A stretch of DNA of 64,000 bases from Litorivicinus sp. (GCA_028339155.1 JAOLBK010000001.1:186001-250000); one strand, 5' to 3'. Positions 8,750 to 18,850 are shown, numbered from the stretch's first letter. Numbers and translations: made by a program. The notes: generated by a model not told the origin, from the letters alone.

Positions 8750-11479
8750 ATGTTAGGGACTTTTGTCCGAAAGATCTTCGGCTCTAAAAATGATCGTGAA
8801 GTAAAGCGGATGCTGAAATCTGTGGTTGAAATTAACAGGTTTGAAGAAATTCTTGAAACCGAAAGTGATGAGCAGTTGCGCGAGAAGCGTATTGTTTTTC
8901 TTGAGCGGCTGAATCAGGGCCAAACTTTAGATCAGATTTTGCCGGATGCGTTTGCGGTTTGCAGAGAAGTAAGCCGAAGAACCTTAGGACTCCGTCATTT
9001 TGACGTGCAAATGGTTGGGGGTATTACCCTATACGAGGGGCGTATCGCTGAAATGCGAACGGGCGAGGGAAAAACGCTGGTCGCCACTTTGCCGGCGTAC
9101 CTTAATGCTATCGAAGGTAAAGGTGTTCATGTCGTAACAGTTAATGAATATCTTGCAAATCGCGACGCTAATTGGATGCGCCCCCTTTATGAGGCGTTAG
9201 GGCTTAGTGTCGGAGTCATTGGGTCTGGTCAAAATGCTGAAGAAAAGCGCGCCGCCTACGGAGCAGACATTACGTATGGCACAAATAATGAATTTGGATT
9301 CGACTATCTCAGAGATAACATGGCCTTTTCTCCTGAAGGTCGGGTGCAACGGCCGTTGTCGTTCGCGATTGTGGATGAAGTGGATTCGATCCTGATTGAT
9401 GAGGCAAGAACACCGTTAATTATTTCGGGGCCAGCAGGAGATCATTCGGAGCGTTATCGTGTCATCAATGAGATCATTCCAAAATTATCTGAAGCAAAGA
9501 TGTCTGAGGACGGGGAGACATTTGAGATTGAAGGCCACTATCTTCTTGATGAGAAAAATCGTTCGGTCGAACTTACAGAACTTGGACACGAATCGATCGA
9601 GTCCGAATTGGCTGAGATGGGTCTGCTTGAAGTTGGTGGCAGCCTTTATAATCCAAATAATTTAGCATTGTTTCACCATGTGAATGCTGGGCTTAGGGCG
9701 CACACTCTTTTTCAGATCAACGTGCATTATATTCTTCAGGAAAATCAGGTTGTCATCGTTGATGAGCATACAGGACGGACGATGCCTGGACGGCGTTGGT
9801 CAGAGGGTCTTCATCAAGCCGTTGAGGCAAAGGAAGGGGTCGATATTCAGCCTGAAAGTCAAACCCTTGCCAGTACAACTTTTCAGAATTATTTTCGCTT
9901 GTATGAATGCCTTTCTGGCATGACGGGTACAGCCGATACAGAGGCTTATGAATTTCGGCAAATCTATGGGTTAGATGTCGTAATTATTCCTACTAATGTT
10001 CTGGTAAAGCGGAACGATTTTGAAGACCTGGTTTATATGACCATGGAAGAGAAATTTGACGCTATCGTTGCAGATGTGGTTACAGAAAGAGATCTTGGCC
10101 GGCCGGTTCTTGTGGGCACGGCCTCTGTAGAGGCCTCTGAATTATTATCAAGTTTCCTCGATGAGAAAGATGTTCCTCATAACGTTTTGAATGCTAAGCA
10201 GCATGCGCGTGAAGCAGATATTATCGCCGAGGCTGGTCGGCCCGGTGCTGTTACTATTGCGACCAACATGGCCGGTCGAGGAACTGATATTGTGCTTGGT
10301 GGTAACTGGCAGGCGGAATTAGCAGACCTTATTAATCCATCCGAGGAAGAGGTTGAGAACTTGAAAGGGAATTGGGCTTTGCGTCACGGAGCCGTTCTTG
10401 AGTCAGGAGGTTTGCATATTGTGGGTTCTGAACGTCATGAATCGCGTCGAATTGATAATCAACTGCGTGGTCGTTCGGGAAGGCAAGGTGATCCGGGATC
10501 ATCTCGATTTTTTCTTTCTTTGGAAGATGATTTGATGCGTATTTTTGCATCACCTCGCATGCGATCTGTGATGCAGGGCCTGGGTATGAAGCGTGGAGAA
10601 GCCATTGAGCACAAGATGGTGACTAATGCGATAGAGAAGGCCCAGAAAAAAGTCGAGGGCCGAAACTTCGATATGCGGAAGCAATTGCTCGAATACGATA
10701 ACGTGGCTAATGACCAGCGTACTCAGGTATATGCCCAGCGCAATGAATTAATGGATGCTAGTGATTTGTCAGACCTGGTTGAGGATATTCGTCGCGATGT
10801 AATTGCAAGCCTAATGACTACGTACGTTCCGGCTCAGAGTCTAATCGAGCAATGGGATGTGCCCGGACTGACCGAGGAATTGGCAACGGAGTTTGGTCTG
10901 ACCTTCCCGATTCAAAAGTGGCTTGACAAGGATGAATCACTTTACGAAGAAACCTTGCTTGAAAAGATCATCGGTGAGGCGGCCCTGCTCCACGATGGAA
11001 AGGCTGCAGTGGTTGGCGAAGACACCATGAGGCAGTTTGAGAAACAAGTGCTGTTGCAGGTATTGGATGAGCAATGGAAAGAGCACTTAGCTGCCATGGA
11101 TTACCTTCGTCAAGGTATTCACTTGCGTGGTTATGCACAAAAGAATCCAAAACAAGAATACAAGCGTGAAGCGTTTGAATTGTTTACCTCTATGCTATCC
11201 CAAATCAAGAGAGAATCCGTGAAGATTCTGACGGGAGTCCAAGTGCCCAGCCGAGAGGAGATTGAGGCCGTAGAAGAAGCGCGTCGTCGTCAAGCGGTGG
11301 AGAGTCTTGCTCTTGCGAAGATTTCTCATGATCAAGCCGATAGTGCCGAAGAGACATTGGCAGATATTTCTGCGCCGATACGGTCGATGCCTTCTATGAG
11401 TCATAAAATTGGTCGAAATGAGCCGTGTCCCTGTGGCAGCGAAAAGAAATATAAACAATGCCATGGTCGTTTAGGGTAG
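8750..11479 (+). CDS. secA: Preprotein translocase ATPase SecA
   Basis: Motor ATPase that drives unfolded proteins through SecYEG. It has 909 residues, the normal size. Walker [18 protein letters not shown] is near residue 102 and the [16 protein letters not shown] Walker B stretch is near 210. The preprotein cross-linking domain follows, and motif [17 protein letters not shown] is near 578. The C-terminal zinc ribbon [14 protein letters not shown], which binds SecB and phospholipid, is complete. argJ follows after about 50 bp on the same strand. Confidence 0.98.
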   Translation: MLGTFVRKIFGSKNDREVKRMLKSVVEINRFEEILETESDEQLREKRIVFLERLNQGQTLDQILPDAFAVCREVSRRTLGLRHFDVQMVGGITLYEGRIAEMRTGEGKTLVATLPAYLNAIEGKGVHVVTVNEYLANRDANWMRPLYEALGLSVGVIGSGQNAEEKRAAYGADITYGTNNEFGFDYLRDNMAFSPEGRVQRPLSFAIVDEVDSILIDEARTPLIISGPAGDHSERYRVINEIIPKLSEAKMSEDGETFEIEGHYLLDEKNRSVELTELGHESIESELAEMGLLEVGGSLYNPNNLALFHHVNAGLRAHTLFQINVHYILQENQVVIVDEHTGRTMPGRRWSEGLHQAVEAKEGVDIQPESQTLASTTFQNYFRLYECLSGMTGTADTEAYEFRQIYGLDVVIIPTNVLVKRNDFEDLVYMTMEEKFDAIVADVVTERDLGRPVLVGTASVEASELLSSFLDEKDVPHNVLNAKQHAREADIIAEAGRPGAVTIATNMAGRGTDIVLGGNWQAELADLINPSEEEVENLKGNWALRHGAVLESGGLHIVGSERHESRRIDNQLRGRSGRQGDPGSSRFFLSLEDDLMRIFASPRMRSVMQGLGMKRGEAIEHKMVTNAIEKAQKKVEGRNFDMRKQLLEYDNVANDQRTQVYAQRNELMDASDLSDLVEDIRRDVIASLMTTYVPAQSLIEQWDVPGLTEELATEFGLTFPIQKWLDKDESLYEETLLEKIIGEAALLHDGKAAVVGEDTMRQFEKQVLLQVLDEQWKEHLAAMDYLRQGIHLRGYAQKNPKQEYKREAFELFTSMLSQIKRESVKILTGVQVPSREEIEAVEEARRRQAVESLALAKISHDQADSAEETLADISAPIRSMPSMSHKIGRNEPCPCGSEKKYKQCHGRLG

Positions 11480-11528
11480 TTCGGAAGGAATAAAATCCCG
11501 GTTAGCCGGATTGAAATGTGAGGCTTGT

Positions 11529-12749
11529 ATGCGATCAGAACGTGGAGCAATTCCTATTCGTGGCGTTCGACTCGGATCTGTCCGGGCGCCAGTGTATGAA
11601 AGAAAAGACCGTGATGACCTAATGATTTGCGCGTTTGATTCAGGGACGGTAGGGTCAGCATTGACCACTAATAATCGTTTTTGCGCGGCACCAGTCAAGA
11701 TTTTGAAAGCCAACCGTGATCATACGGCAGCAGTATCTCATTGGCTTATTAATGCGGGTAATGCCAATGCCGGGACGGGTGAGTTGGGTATGAATGCGTG
11801 TAAGGCGACTATTCAAAAGTTGTCTAGAGAAGCGCAAGTTCCCCCTGAGACAATCTGGCCTTTTTCGACAGGTGTTATTGGTGAGCTGCTTCCTGTCGAT
11901 TTGATCAATTTAGCTATTCCCCGGGTACTCGACGATTTGTCAGAAACATCGAAGGCATGGGAGAGGGCCGCTGCTGCCATTATGACTACTGATACTTATT
12001 CTAAGCTGCGTCATCTAAAGTGTGATATCGGCGGGGTAACGGTGTCTTTAACGGGGATGGCGAAAGGTTCAGGAATGATTCATCCGGACATGGCCACTAT
12101 GTTCGGACTTATTATGACCGACGTTGCTATTTCATCTGATTGCCTCAACTCAGCACTAAAAAAAGCAGTTGGCCATAGTTTTAATTGCATTACTGTTGAT
12201 GGAGATACGTCCACCAATGATGTTTGTGCTGTGGCTGCCACAGGTAAGGCAGGTAACCCAATGATCACTGATATCAAGAGTCCCGATGCATTCTTGTTTC
12301 AGTCAGCATTGTCCGCGCTTTGCGATGATCTGGCAGAGATGCTCGCCCGCGACGGGGAGGGAGCAACCAAGTTTGTTCGGGTAATCGTGCGGGGTGCGAA
12401 AACTAATGAGGATGCCCATGTTGTTGCCAATACAATCGCTTTGTCGCCCTTGGTGAAAACAGCATTGGCGGCTTCAGACCCCAATTGGGGTCGGGTTTTA
12501 GCAGCTATTGGTAGGGCGCCAATAGACGATATTGAAATCTCGCATGTTCAGGTCTGGATCAATGGTGTCCAGATCGTGCGGGACGGCAGTCGTTTCCCCG
12601 AATATACTGAAAGCCAAGGGCAGGCAGCGATGGCAATTGCTGACATTGATATTGAAATCGAAATTGGTCGAAGTGATGGTTTCTGTCGTGTAATGACTTG
12701 CGATCTAACCAAGGAATATGTCCGGATTAATGCAGAATATCGGACCTGA
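11529..12749 (+). CDS. argJ: Glutamate N-acetyltransferase / amino-acid acetyltransferase ArgJ
   Basis: ArgJ transfers the acetyl group from N-acetylornithine to glutamate, and bifunctional forms also use acetyl-CoA. It has 406 residues. The self-cleavage site lies in KGSGMIHPDMATM, where the Ala-Thr bond is cut to give alpha and beta chains and the Thr becomes the nucleophile. NRFCAAPV near the N-terminus and DPNWGRVLAAIGRA near residue 320 are family signatures. I choose ATG 11529 because GAGG lies 5-6 nt upstream. An in-frame TTG at 11511 would add six residues. The 3' end overlaps mutT by about 30 nt. Confidence 0.95.
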   Translation: MRSERGAIPIRGVRLGSVRAPVYERKDRDDLMICAFDSGTVGSALTTNNRFCAAPVKILKANRDHTAAVSHWLINAGNANAGTGELGMNACKATIQKLSREAQVPPETIWPFSTGVIGELLPVDLINLAIPRVLDDLSETSKAWERAAAAIMTTDTYSKLRHLKCDIGGVTVSLTGMAKGSGMIHPDMATMFGLIMTDVAISSDCLNSALKKAVGHSFNCITVDGDTSTNDVCAVAATGKAGNPMITDIKSPDAFLFQSALSALCDDLAEMLARDGEGATKFVRVIVRGAKTNEDAHVVANTIALSPLVKTALAASDPNWGRVLAAIGRAPIDDIEISHVQVWINGVQIVRDGSRFPEYTESQGQAAMAIADIDIEIEIGRSDGFCRVMTCDLTKEYVRINAEYRT

Positions 12750-13653
12750 GATACAGGTTGCTTGCGCTATAATTTGGTGCAAAGACCACATCTTATTATC
12801 GTATCGTGATGTTGATGCGCATCAGGGTGGTCTGTGGGAGTTTCCTGGCGGAAAGTTTGAGCCCAATGAACTACCAGTTCAATGCCTGTCTCGTGAGTTG
12901 CATGAAGAGCTTGGAATTCAAATTGGCGATGCCTATTTTGTTTGTCAGATTCCATGGACCTATGGCGATAAAAAGATTCGATTATGGGTTTATGAGGTCT
13001 TTGACTTCGCGGGTGTGGCTGAAGGACGAGAGAGCCAAGAGATCGATTGGGTGCACCGCGATGCTCTTTATAAGAGGCGTTTCCCGGCTGCTAATATGTC
13101 TATTGTTCGTGTGGTTGGGTTGCCACGCTTCGCCCGATTTTTTGGTGTTGACAGAACAATAGCCCCGGCTTTCTGGGCCTCACAATTAAATAATCAAAGT
13201 CTGGTTTATTTCCGTGGCGTGCCTCCGTCGGATACATTGATTGGTGGTATTGATGCGGCTCTTGATCATGGCCATTCCGTTATTCTGACACTAGATCAAC
13301 TGCCTTGCTTTCGGATTGGCTGCGGTGTGCATTTTCGAAAATCGGATCATCCGGATGAAGTGTATAAAGCTTTGGATCGGGTTGAGAAACCTTGGCCAGT
13401 GACGGCTGGAATTCGAAATCGAAATGACTGGCTGCGGCAACGTGATTTCGGTGTCGATGCATTTTTTATTTCCCCAGTTGGCGATACTCCCTCTCATCCT
13501 GGAATGCCAGCGCTTGGGTGGAGTGGATTTCAGTTATTAGCCGAAGAAGTCGGTGTTCCATCGTATGCCTTGGGCGGCATGCAATTGGCAGATCTTGTGA
13601 CGGTTACGAAGTACAGTGGATATGGCGTGGCGGGGATAAGACAATTTCAGTGA
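12718..13653 (+). CDS. mutT: Nudix 8-oxo-dGTP diphosphatase fused to a thiamine-phosphate-synthase-like domain
   Basis: Residues 10-140 form a MutT-type Nudix domain with the box GGKFEPNE-x7-RELHEELGI, which sanitises oxidised dGTP. Residues about 165-311 resemble the TIM-barrel thiamine phosphate synthase/TenI domain, ending in PSYALGGM and GVAGIRQF. This MutT-TPS fusion is known in pseudomonads and relatives, and the second domain's activity is not established. The start is ATG 12718 or 12730. The former has AAGGA very close upstream and the latter has none, so the start is uncertain by four residues. It overlaps argJ and ends 7 bp into yacG on the opposite strand. Confidence 0.9.
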   Translation: MSGLMQNIGPEIQVACAIIWCKDHILLSYRDVDAHQGGLWEFPGGKFEPNELPVQCLSRELHEELGIQIGDAYFVCQIPWTYGDKKIRLWVYEVFDFAGVAEGRESQEIDWVHRDALYKRRFPAANMSIVRVVGLPRFARFFGVDRTIAPAFWASQLNNQSLVYFRGVPPSDTLIGGIDAALDHGHSVILTLDQLPCFRIGCGVHFRKSDHPDEVYKALDRVEKPWPVTAGIRNRNDWLRQRDFGVDAFFISPVGDTPSHPGMPALGWSGFQLLAEEVGVPSYALGGMQLADLVTVTKYSGYGVAGIRQFQ

Positions 13654-13844
13654 TCCCCTGAATCTTCGGAATCCTGGCGATGAACTGGCTCACCTGGAAT
13701 ACGATGAGTCCCATTCACCCATTCACCTAAATCGATCAGCCTGCATCGATCCGAACAAAATGGTCTTGAAATATTCTCTGGATGGTAATTTGTCTTTTTG
13801 CCGCAATTGGGGCAGGCGACCACAAGATTTTGAGGTTCAGTCAT
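13647..13844 (-). CDS. yacG: DNA gyrase inhibitor YacG
   Basis: Small zinc protein of 65 residues. The four zinc ligands sit in the pattern CPNCGKKT (about residues 11-18) and FCSDRCRLIDLGEW (about 29-42), typical of YacG, followed by an acidic tail. E. coli YacG binds GyrB and inhibits gyrase. It is transcribed with coaE, which overlaps it by 8 nt, and that adjacency is conserved in many gammaproteobacteria. Confidence 0.93.
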   Translation of the reverse strand: MTEPQNLVVACPNCGKKTNYHPENISRPFCSDRCRLIDLGEWVNGTHRIPGEPVHRQDSEDSGDH

Positions 13845-14436
13845 GAAGAAGCCTATGATGAAGTAGTTCGATTTGAGATTTTAGCGCGTCTTCATTCCCA
13901 TTGTTATTTATCAAATAAAGGGCTTGCTCCACCCGCTTTTTTTCTGGCATCTGCGCAGCCATTACGGCTTTGATTTGGTCTAACGATTTGTGGTCCCGAA
14001 GTTGCGCTCTCTTGAGTTGTTCCGCAGCATTTAGTGTTATCACGATGACACCATCTAAGTTCTGATCTTGTTTTTTTTCAAATAAAAGCGGCGAGCACAG
14101 TATGCGGTAGGGTGACGATATTTTCGCAGACAACCAGAGTTTGACTTCGGCAAAGACAAGTGGATGAATTACAGACTCAACTTGTGACCTGAGGTGTGGA
14201 TCGGCATACATTTTGTCTCTTAAGATGGAACGATCCAATTTTTCGTCTAAAAAAAATTCACCTCCGATTGCCGTTTGTAAAACCCGAACTCCTTCGGTCC
14301 CTGGCGCTATTACTGTGCGAGCGAGGTAATCAGTATCTAGCGTAGTAATGCCAAGTGTTTTAAAAACGTCGAGAGCGGAAGATTTGCCAGAAGCAATCCC
14401 GCCCGTAAGGCCAAAAGTTTTGATGCGTTCTGCCAA
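13837..14436 (-). CDS. coaE: Dephospho-CoA kinase CoaE
   Basis: Last enzyme of coenzyme A synthesis, phosphorylating the ribose 3'-OH of dephospho-CoA. The P-loop GLTGGIASGKS is near the N-terminus and TLDTDYLARTV carries the catalytic Asp region. I favour a TTG start at 14436 because AAGGA lies about 6 nt upstream and the resulting 199 residues match the family length. An in-frame ATG at 14493 would add 19 residues without a clear ribosome site. In many relatives pilD precedes coaE, but no pil gene is present here. Confidence 0.92.
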   Translation of the reverse strand: MAERIKTFGLTGGIASGKSSALDVFKTLGITTLDTDYLARTVIAPGTEGVRVLQTAIGGEFFLDEKLDRSILRDKMYADPHLRSQVESVIHPLVFAEVKLWLSAKISSPYRILCSPLLFEKKQDQNLDGVIVITLNAAEQLKRAQLRDHKSLDQIKAVMAAQMPEKKRVEQALYLINNNGNEDALKSQIELLHHRLLHD

Positions 14437-14761
14437 AGGGGATCCTTTTTGATGGAATGATGCGCAGAGATAGGTAGTTAAGTTTGCCTGCATTCTGAAA
14501 AAATACCTAGGATCTCTATATTAGTCGGTGAATTTGTGTGCGCTCCGTGATCAAAAAAGGTGACAGAGCCTCTTTTTGAAATGATTCATTTACAATATCG
14601 TTAAATAAATAATTGGAGTCCAATTTGGTGAATGGGCCCCAAATCGTCGATGGGAGATAACTTGAATCTCTATAAAGGATATTGGTCGCTGCGTATTTAC
14701 AAGTGTGACTCGATCGGCGCTTCTTTAAAGGGTTGCAATTGGACGTCGATTGTCTAACCTG
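14437..14761. other. Intergenic region between coaE and the DCC-family gene
   Basis: This gap separates two divergently transcribed genes and should contain both promoters. I could not assign clear -35/-10 pairs. The minus-strand frame across 14516-14830 runs into the next gene and has no recognisable protein pattern. Confidence 0.5.
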
Positions 14762-15133
14762 ATGCACATGAAAAAACTTACAGTTCTTTACAACGATAAA
14801 TGCCCCGTCTGCTCTTTTGAGATTGATCATTATCGAGACTTGTGCCTGAAACGTTCCCTCCTTCCTGAATTTGAGAAGATCTCTGAAAAGGGTGACATGC
14901 TTCGAACTTCTGGGCTAAGCGTAGATGACGCCAAGAAACGGCTTCATGTGATGCTGCCAACCGGCGAGCTTGAGGTTGGTATTGATGCCTTTTTGGCCTT
15001 GTGGGCTGAACTTCCAGGATACCGTCTACTCGGTAAAGTGCTCAGGATTCCCGGGCTCTATCACCTTTCCCAGGCCGCATATAATTTCGTGCTTGCCCCA
15101 TCACTTTATTGGTGGGATCGAAAGCGGTCCTGA
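14762..15133 (+). CDS. DUF393 (DCC family) thiol-disulfide-like protein
   Basis: Protein of about 123 residues with the family signature YNDKCPVCSFEIDHY at its start, where the CxxC resembles a thioredoxin-type redox site. LLGKVLRIPGLYHLSQAAYNF near the end is the usual C-terminal helix pair. No signal peptide is seen, so it is probably cytoplasmic. The function of the DCC family is not established. Starts at ATG 14762 or 14768 are equally plausible, as neither has a strong ribosome site. The gene appears to be monocistronic. Confidence 0.85.
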   Translation: MHMKKLTVLYNDKCPVCSFEIDHYRDLCLKRSLLPEFEKISEKGDMLRTSGLSVDDAKKRLHVMLPTGELEVGIDAFLALWAELPGYRLLGKVLRIPGLYHLSQAAYNFVLAPSLYWWDRKRS

Positions 15134-15326
15134 TTAGCTAAAGATCGGGCTGCTGGCTAAACTTTCGTTGTTACCATTTTATTTTTCCTTTTTGTGAAGG
15201 TCAAGTAAGGACCATTGATCAGCCAATACTTCAACAGCAGTTGAGATCTCTCACCGCGTGCAGTTGCAAGTCGAAGAATTGTTGGCACCTGTTGTATGCG
15301 GACATCGAGATAGCTTGGTTGGGTTG

Positions 15327-16337
15327 CTAGAGACCCGAGTTACTCACGTTGCATCGGCTCACTGACAGACGTCCGACGGAGGTTCCTCTTGCGGTAGTTA
15401 CTCGGTTAATCTGAAAATTTTCTGGTAATCTTGCCACTAGTTCGTCTTCTCCAATCGCTCGTAAAGTATCGATAATCAGAGCTTCTTGACCACGTAAGCT
15501 GCCGTCTTCGCATTTAAGGGCGAAGCCAATCTTCCGATCCGGGATTGCGCCACAATAAACTCCTTCCGCGCCCATCTTTACTTGCAGTCGACCTCGTCCG
15601 GCTTCTAAGAGAAGGGTATCTAGCCGTTCGGTTCCGGCAACCATAAAGGGAGCATTGGATTGAGCGACTCTTAGTCGGCGGCCTGCCTCATTTATTTTCT
15701 CTGAGAAGTGTTCGGCGCCTAAGCGGGCAAATCCTGTTGCGATAGTCTTGAGTGGCATGGCGTAAGTCGGCACTGAACAGCCGTCTGATGCGTGCGGAAG
15801 GGTATCAGCATCTACGTCAAAAATTGTCGATAAATGATTTCGAATACGGACTTGTAGGGGGTGGCTGTAATCAGTGTAGCCACAAGTTTCCCACCCATAA
15901 TGCTGGCACACTGCCAGCATACTAGTGTGTTTTCCTGAGCAGCAGTGGTGTAGTTGATTTGCAATTACGTGGTCATAACTTAATCGTAAGCGCACTGGTT
16001 CGCTAAATGGTAAGCTGATACCGCATTCGAGATCGTCGATTGATAGCTTTATCTCGCCAAGCCAGCGGTCCACCGTCTCGGTGTGTTCGGGTTCTCCATT
16101 GTGGGAGGCGCATGCGATAGCAAGCTCATTTTCAGAGAGCGATAATTTGTCTGCCGCACCACTAATGACGAGTTCTAAGGCCTGAATCCACTTGATCGCC
16201 GAACGAGGAAAGGTTACGCGATCAATGTTTCCAAATTGGAGTGCGATTTTTCCTGAGGCTTCGACAACGACACCATGACCCACGTGACGGCTTTCCACTA
16301 AATCTCCACGTACAACCTCGACTATCCAAGATTCCAT
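15327..16337 (-). CDS. Asparaginase II family protein (PF06089 type)
   Basis: Protein of 336 residues matching the thermolabile (rhizobial-type) asparaginase family, which is unrelated to E. coli AnsA/AnsB. Visible signatures are the N-terminal ESRHVGHGVVVE, HCCSGKHTSMLAVCQHYGW (about residue 131) and ASDGCSVPTYAMPL (about 184). The start is ATG 16337 with GGAGA 7 nt upstream. The gene lies 49 bp downstream of the HNH nuclease gene on the same strand. It likely hydrolyses L-asparagine in the cytoplasm, since no signal peptide is present. The family has few biochemically tested members. Confidence 0.88.
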   Translation of the reverse strand: MESWIVEVVRGDLVESRHVGHGVVVEASGKIALQFGNIDRVTFPRSAIKWIQALELVISGAADKLSLSENELAIACASHNGEPEHTETVDRWLGEIKLSIDDLECGISLPFSEPVRLRLSYDHVIANQLHHCCSGKHTSMLAVCQHYGWETCGYTDYSHPLQVRIRNHLSTIFDVDADTLPHASDGCSVPTYAMPLKTIATGFARLGAEHFSEKINEAGRRLRVAQSNAPFMVAGTERLDTLLLEAGRGRLQVKMGAEGVYCGAIPDRKIGFALKCEDGSLRGQEALIIDTLRAIGEDELVARLPENFQINRVTTARGTSVGRLSVSRCNVSNSGL

Positions 16338-16386
16338 CAAAATTTCTCCATAAATTCGATCAGTTGTTCTTAGAAAAAAATACCAG

Positions 16387-16944
16387 CTATCTTAATCGAC
16401 TTTGTTTACTAAAGTTTGGACGTAAAAAATCCATTTGATCCGACCTGATTCGATGTGAATTGATCAATGCGAGATATTCCGCATGATTGGGTGTGTATGG
16501 TAGAGCCAGAAGTTCCATACTGATTTCTTCGAGCATCTTATTTCCTTTGTATTGGTTGCAGCGGCGACATGCCGTAACGACATTCATCCAAGAGTCCGTA
16601 CCCCCTCTAGAAATAGGAACTAAATGATCACGGGTTAGTTCGTGATCCGAATGTTTTCCACAATAAAGACATAGATGCTGGTCACGTCGAAAGAGGGAGC
16701 TGTTAGTTAGGTTTGGAGTCCGATTTGAAAGACTAAAAACACGGCCTCCGCAAGCCATGATTGAATTAAGCACAAGCGTTGATTGTCTCCCGGTCAGTCT
16801 GGAAACGCCTCCGCGAACTGTCATGCAAGGAGATCCAAGTGACCAGGCCACCATTCCTCGGGCCTGGAGGGTCGCGGCTTCCTCCCAACTAAGCCATTCG
16901 ACTGGGGAACCTGCGATATTTAAACGTAATATTCGTGCTTGCAT
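16387..16944 (-). CDS. HNH endonuclease family protein
   Basis: Protein of 185 residues with a C-terminal HNH domain. CLYCGKHSDHELTRDHLVPI provides the first zinc CxxC and the catalytic His region, and NVVTACRRCNQYKGNKM supplies the second CxxC and the conserved Asn. The N-terminal 90 residues resemble the extension of stand-alone chromosomal HNH proteins common in proteobacteria. A GAGG lies 8 nt before the start. No methylase, transposon or phage gene is adjacent. The substrate is unknown, and a housekeeping or repair role is more likely than restriction. Confidence 0.85.
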   Translation of the reverse strand: MQARILRLNIAGSPVEWLSWEEAATLQARGMVAWSLGSPCMTVRGGVSRLTGRQSTLVLNSIMACGGRVFSLSNRTPNLTNSSLFRRDQHLCLYCGKHSDHELTRDHLVPISRGGTDSWMNVVTACRRCNQYKGNKMLEEISMELLALPYTPNHAEYLALINSHRIRSDQMDFLRPNFSKQSRLR

Positions 16945-17305
16945 GAAACGACCTCAAGTTGAAGCTACATGTTTTTTATCACAATTCAACCTTGATCATA
17001 ATAAGGGATGATTAATTACTGAGACCAACTTTTATTGCATCAGATCATAGACGGCCGACCGCAATATGCGAGACAAGCTTTTTCTGGATTAATTCCTATT
17101 CTGTAAAGTCTTTTGGGATATTTAGTTTCGCTTGTTTAAGCCAGTGGGCGTGTACACTACGTGCCGAGAAAGAGAGTCATTTTTTCGGGCTTACGTTTAT
17201 TTCTAAGCCTTGGTAAGCCAGTAAAAATGTTAATCAGGCGATAAGATTGCTTATCTAAAATGCTGGTAAACCTGTCCAATATAAAAAGCAGAGATATTTA
17301 GAATA
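16945..17305. other. Intergenic region between divergent HNH and argO-like genes
   Basis: About 360 bp without a convincing gene on either strand. It is AT-rich close to the HNH start. A TTGTTT and a TACACT hexamer near 17130-17160 are 15 bp apart on the plus strand, which is short for a sigma-70 promoter. No clear inverted-repeat operator was found. Confidence 0.4.
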
Positions 17306-17914
17306 ATGTTATTGAACCCTCTTGTTATTAGTTCTGGATTCATTGTTGCCCTTGGTTTAATAGCAGCGATAGGCGCTCAAAATGCGCATGTACTGCGCCA
17401 GGGGATTTCTGGTAAACGCGTCGGTGTGACTGTAGCCGTTTGCATTATATGTGACTCTGTCCTGATGAGTCTCGGCGTTTATGGAATGGGTGAGTTGATA
17501 AATTTCTGGCCACAACTGGACGTTGTTTCTCGTGTTGGCGGTGCAGTTTTTTTGATAATTTTTGGGGCGATATCTTTTCGTTCGGCCTTCAAAGCTGATG
17601 TTCTTGTGGGAGATGGGCCCGTAGTAACGGGATCTTGGTCTGCTTTTTGGGCAATTCTGGGTGTCACGCTCCTTAATCCGCACGTTTATTTGGATACGCT
17701 GGTTTTGCTTGGAGGCGTAGGTGCAAATTATGGACCGGCTGACCGGACGTCCTTTGCTCTTGGCGCCATCTCTGCTAGCTGGATTTGGTTCTTGTTACTT
17801 GGATATGGTGCTCGTGTTCTTCGACCTGTTTTTGAAAATCCAAAGGCCTGGCAGTTTTTAGATATAACTATTGGGTGCTCGATGTGGGCGATTGCTTTGA
17901 CGCTTCTGCTGTAG
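17306..17914 (+). CDS. argO: LysE/ArgO family amino-acid exporter
   Basis: Inner-membrane exporter of 202 residues with about six hydrophobic helices. The family motif GLIAAIGAQNAHVLRQG is at residues 17-33 and TLLNPHVYLDTLVLLG is near 120, both diagnostic of LysE/ArgO. These proteins export basic amino acids (arginine, lysine). No LysG/ArgP regulator is adjacent. The 3' end overlaps the DUF2069 gene on the opposite strand by 47 bp. The exact substrate cannot be read from the sequence. Confidence 0.87.
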   Translation: MLLNPLVISSGFIVALGLIAAIGAQNAHVLRQGISGKRVGVTVAVCIICDSVLMSLGVYGMGELINFWPQLDVVSRVGGAVFLIIFGAISFRSAFKADVLVGDGPVVTGSWSAFWAILGVTLLNPHVYLDTLVLLGGVGANYGPADRTSFALGAISASWIWFLLLGYGARVLRPVFENPKAWQFLDITIGCSMWAIALTLLL

Positions 17915-18278
17915 CTTCGAGTAGCTTGTATGCATTCCGCGCAAACAGCATTGCACTTACAAATATTGTCGCGGCGATAACTGATTCCAGTAACCCAAAA
18001 AGTTGACGTCCATCGGTCATAGCATTCAGCACACCTATTGTGAAGAATAAGCAAGATATAAAACTGAGCCATAAGCAGGATTTAATGTCTTGTTTGATTA
18101 CTGGCCAAATATATGCAAAGAGCAACAAAGTTAGCCCGCCGGTGCCCAACATGGATGGGGTGGGAATCAGTATCCAAATACCTATGAGCCTTGTCGTGAT
18201 CAGGCCTATGAGCGCAATCAAAAGACAGCGAAAGTAACGATTTTTGCGTTTTTCAAAAATTCTAACAAGGCTGGTCAT
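17868..18278 (-). CDS. DUF2069 membrane protein
   Basis: Protein of 136 residues with four predicted membrane helices. The segment IWILIPTPSMLGTGGLTLLLF and the following aromatic helices fit DUF2069. The start overlaps the wrbA stop by 4 nt (ATGA), so the two are translationally coupled. A DUF2069-wrbA pair is also found in Pseudomonas. No function is known. The last residues (polar, Ser-rich) are encoded within the overlap with the argO-like gene. Confidence 0.85.
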   Translation of the reverse strand: MTSLVRIFEKRKNRYFRCLLIALIGLITTRLIGIWILIPTPSMLGTGGLTLLLFAYIWPVIKQDIKSCLWLSFISCLFFTIGVLNAMTDGRQLFGLLESVIAATIFVSAMLFARNAYKLLEATAEASKQSPTSSTQ

Positions 18279-18850
18279 TTAAGGCACCAAGTTGCGAGAC
18301 GAGCACCAAGTCGCTCTGCCATGCCTTCTTCATGGGGTCGTAATTTCTCTGCATCAAGGTGGGTAGGGCCATAAGGAGTCCCGCCGCCTTCTGTCGCAGC
18401 CAGTCCGGGATCTGTATACGGGCAACCCATGATGACCATGCCATGATGTAAAAGCGGTGTCATCATTGACTGAAGTACTGCTTCATGACCTCCATGTAAT
18501 GAGGAAGCGCTGGCAAAAACAGCCGCTGGTTTGTCGATCAATGCGCCAGAAATCCAAAGGTCTGAGGTGGTTTCTAGAAAGCCTTTGAGTGGTGCTGCCA
18601 TGGTTCCAAATCGGGATGGGGAGCCAAGTGCTAAACCATCCATCTCGCGAAGATCATCCTTAGTTGCATAAAGGTAGCCCTCGGGGGACTCGAAATTATT
18701 GCCGTTAGGGCTCGAATATTCAGGGCTCATGGGGGGTACTGTTCTCAAAATGGCATCCACTCCTTTTGATTCGATTCCGCACGCAATGGCTTCTGCTAAT
18801 TTCGCGACATGGCCAGATCGGCTATAAAAAAGGATTAGAATTTGAGGCAT
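18275..18850 (-). CDS. wrbA: NAD(P)H:quinone oxidoreductase WrbA
   Basis: Flavodoxin-fold enzyme of 191 residues that reduces quinones by two electrons using FMN. The FMN phosphate loop [20 protein letters not shown] is at the N-terminus, and [17 protein letters not shown] (about residue 77) and [20 protein letters not shown] (about 118) are WrbA signatures. It overlaps the end of proS by 16 nt upstream and DUF2069 by 4 nt downstream, so the three form an operon. Confidence 0.93.
   Translation of the reverse strand: MPQILILFYSRSGHVAKLAEAIACGIESKGVDAILRTVPPMSPEYSSPNGNNFESPEGYLYATKDDLREMDGLALGSPSRFGTMAAPLKGFLETTSDLWISGALIDKPAAVFASASSLHGGHEAVLQSMMTPLLHHGMVIMGCPYTDPGLAATEGGGTPYGPTHLDAEKLRPHEEGMAERLGARLATWCLK

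Noticed and set aside
14516-14830. 104-codon minus-strand frame between coaE and the DCC-family gene
   Set aside because: It overlaps the start of the well-supported DCC gene, has no recognisable motif and a composition unlike a folded protein.
15134-15326. About 60 open codons on the minus strand downstream of the asparaginase
   Set aside because: There is no start codon with a ribosome site and a stop lies just upstream in that frame. It could be a gene remnant but nothing identifies it.
16387-16944. HNH nuclease as part of a restriction or mobile element
   Set aside because: No methylase, transposase, integrase or repeat borders it. The protein resembles stand-alone chromosomal HNH proteins.
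17128-17160. TTGTTT / TACACT pair as an argO promoter
   Set aside because: The 15-bp spacing and weak hexamers are not better than chance in this AT-rich gap.
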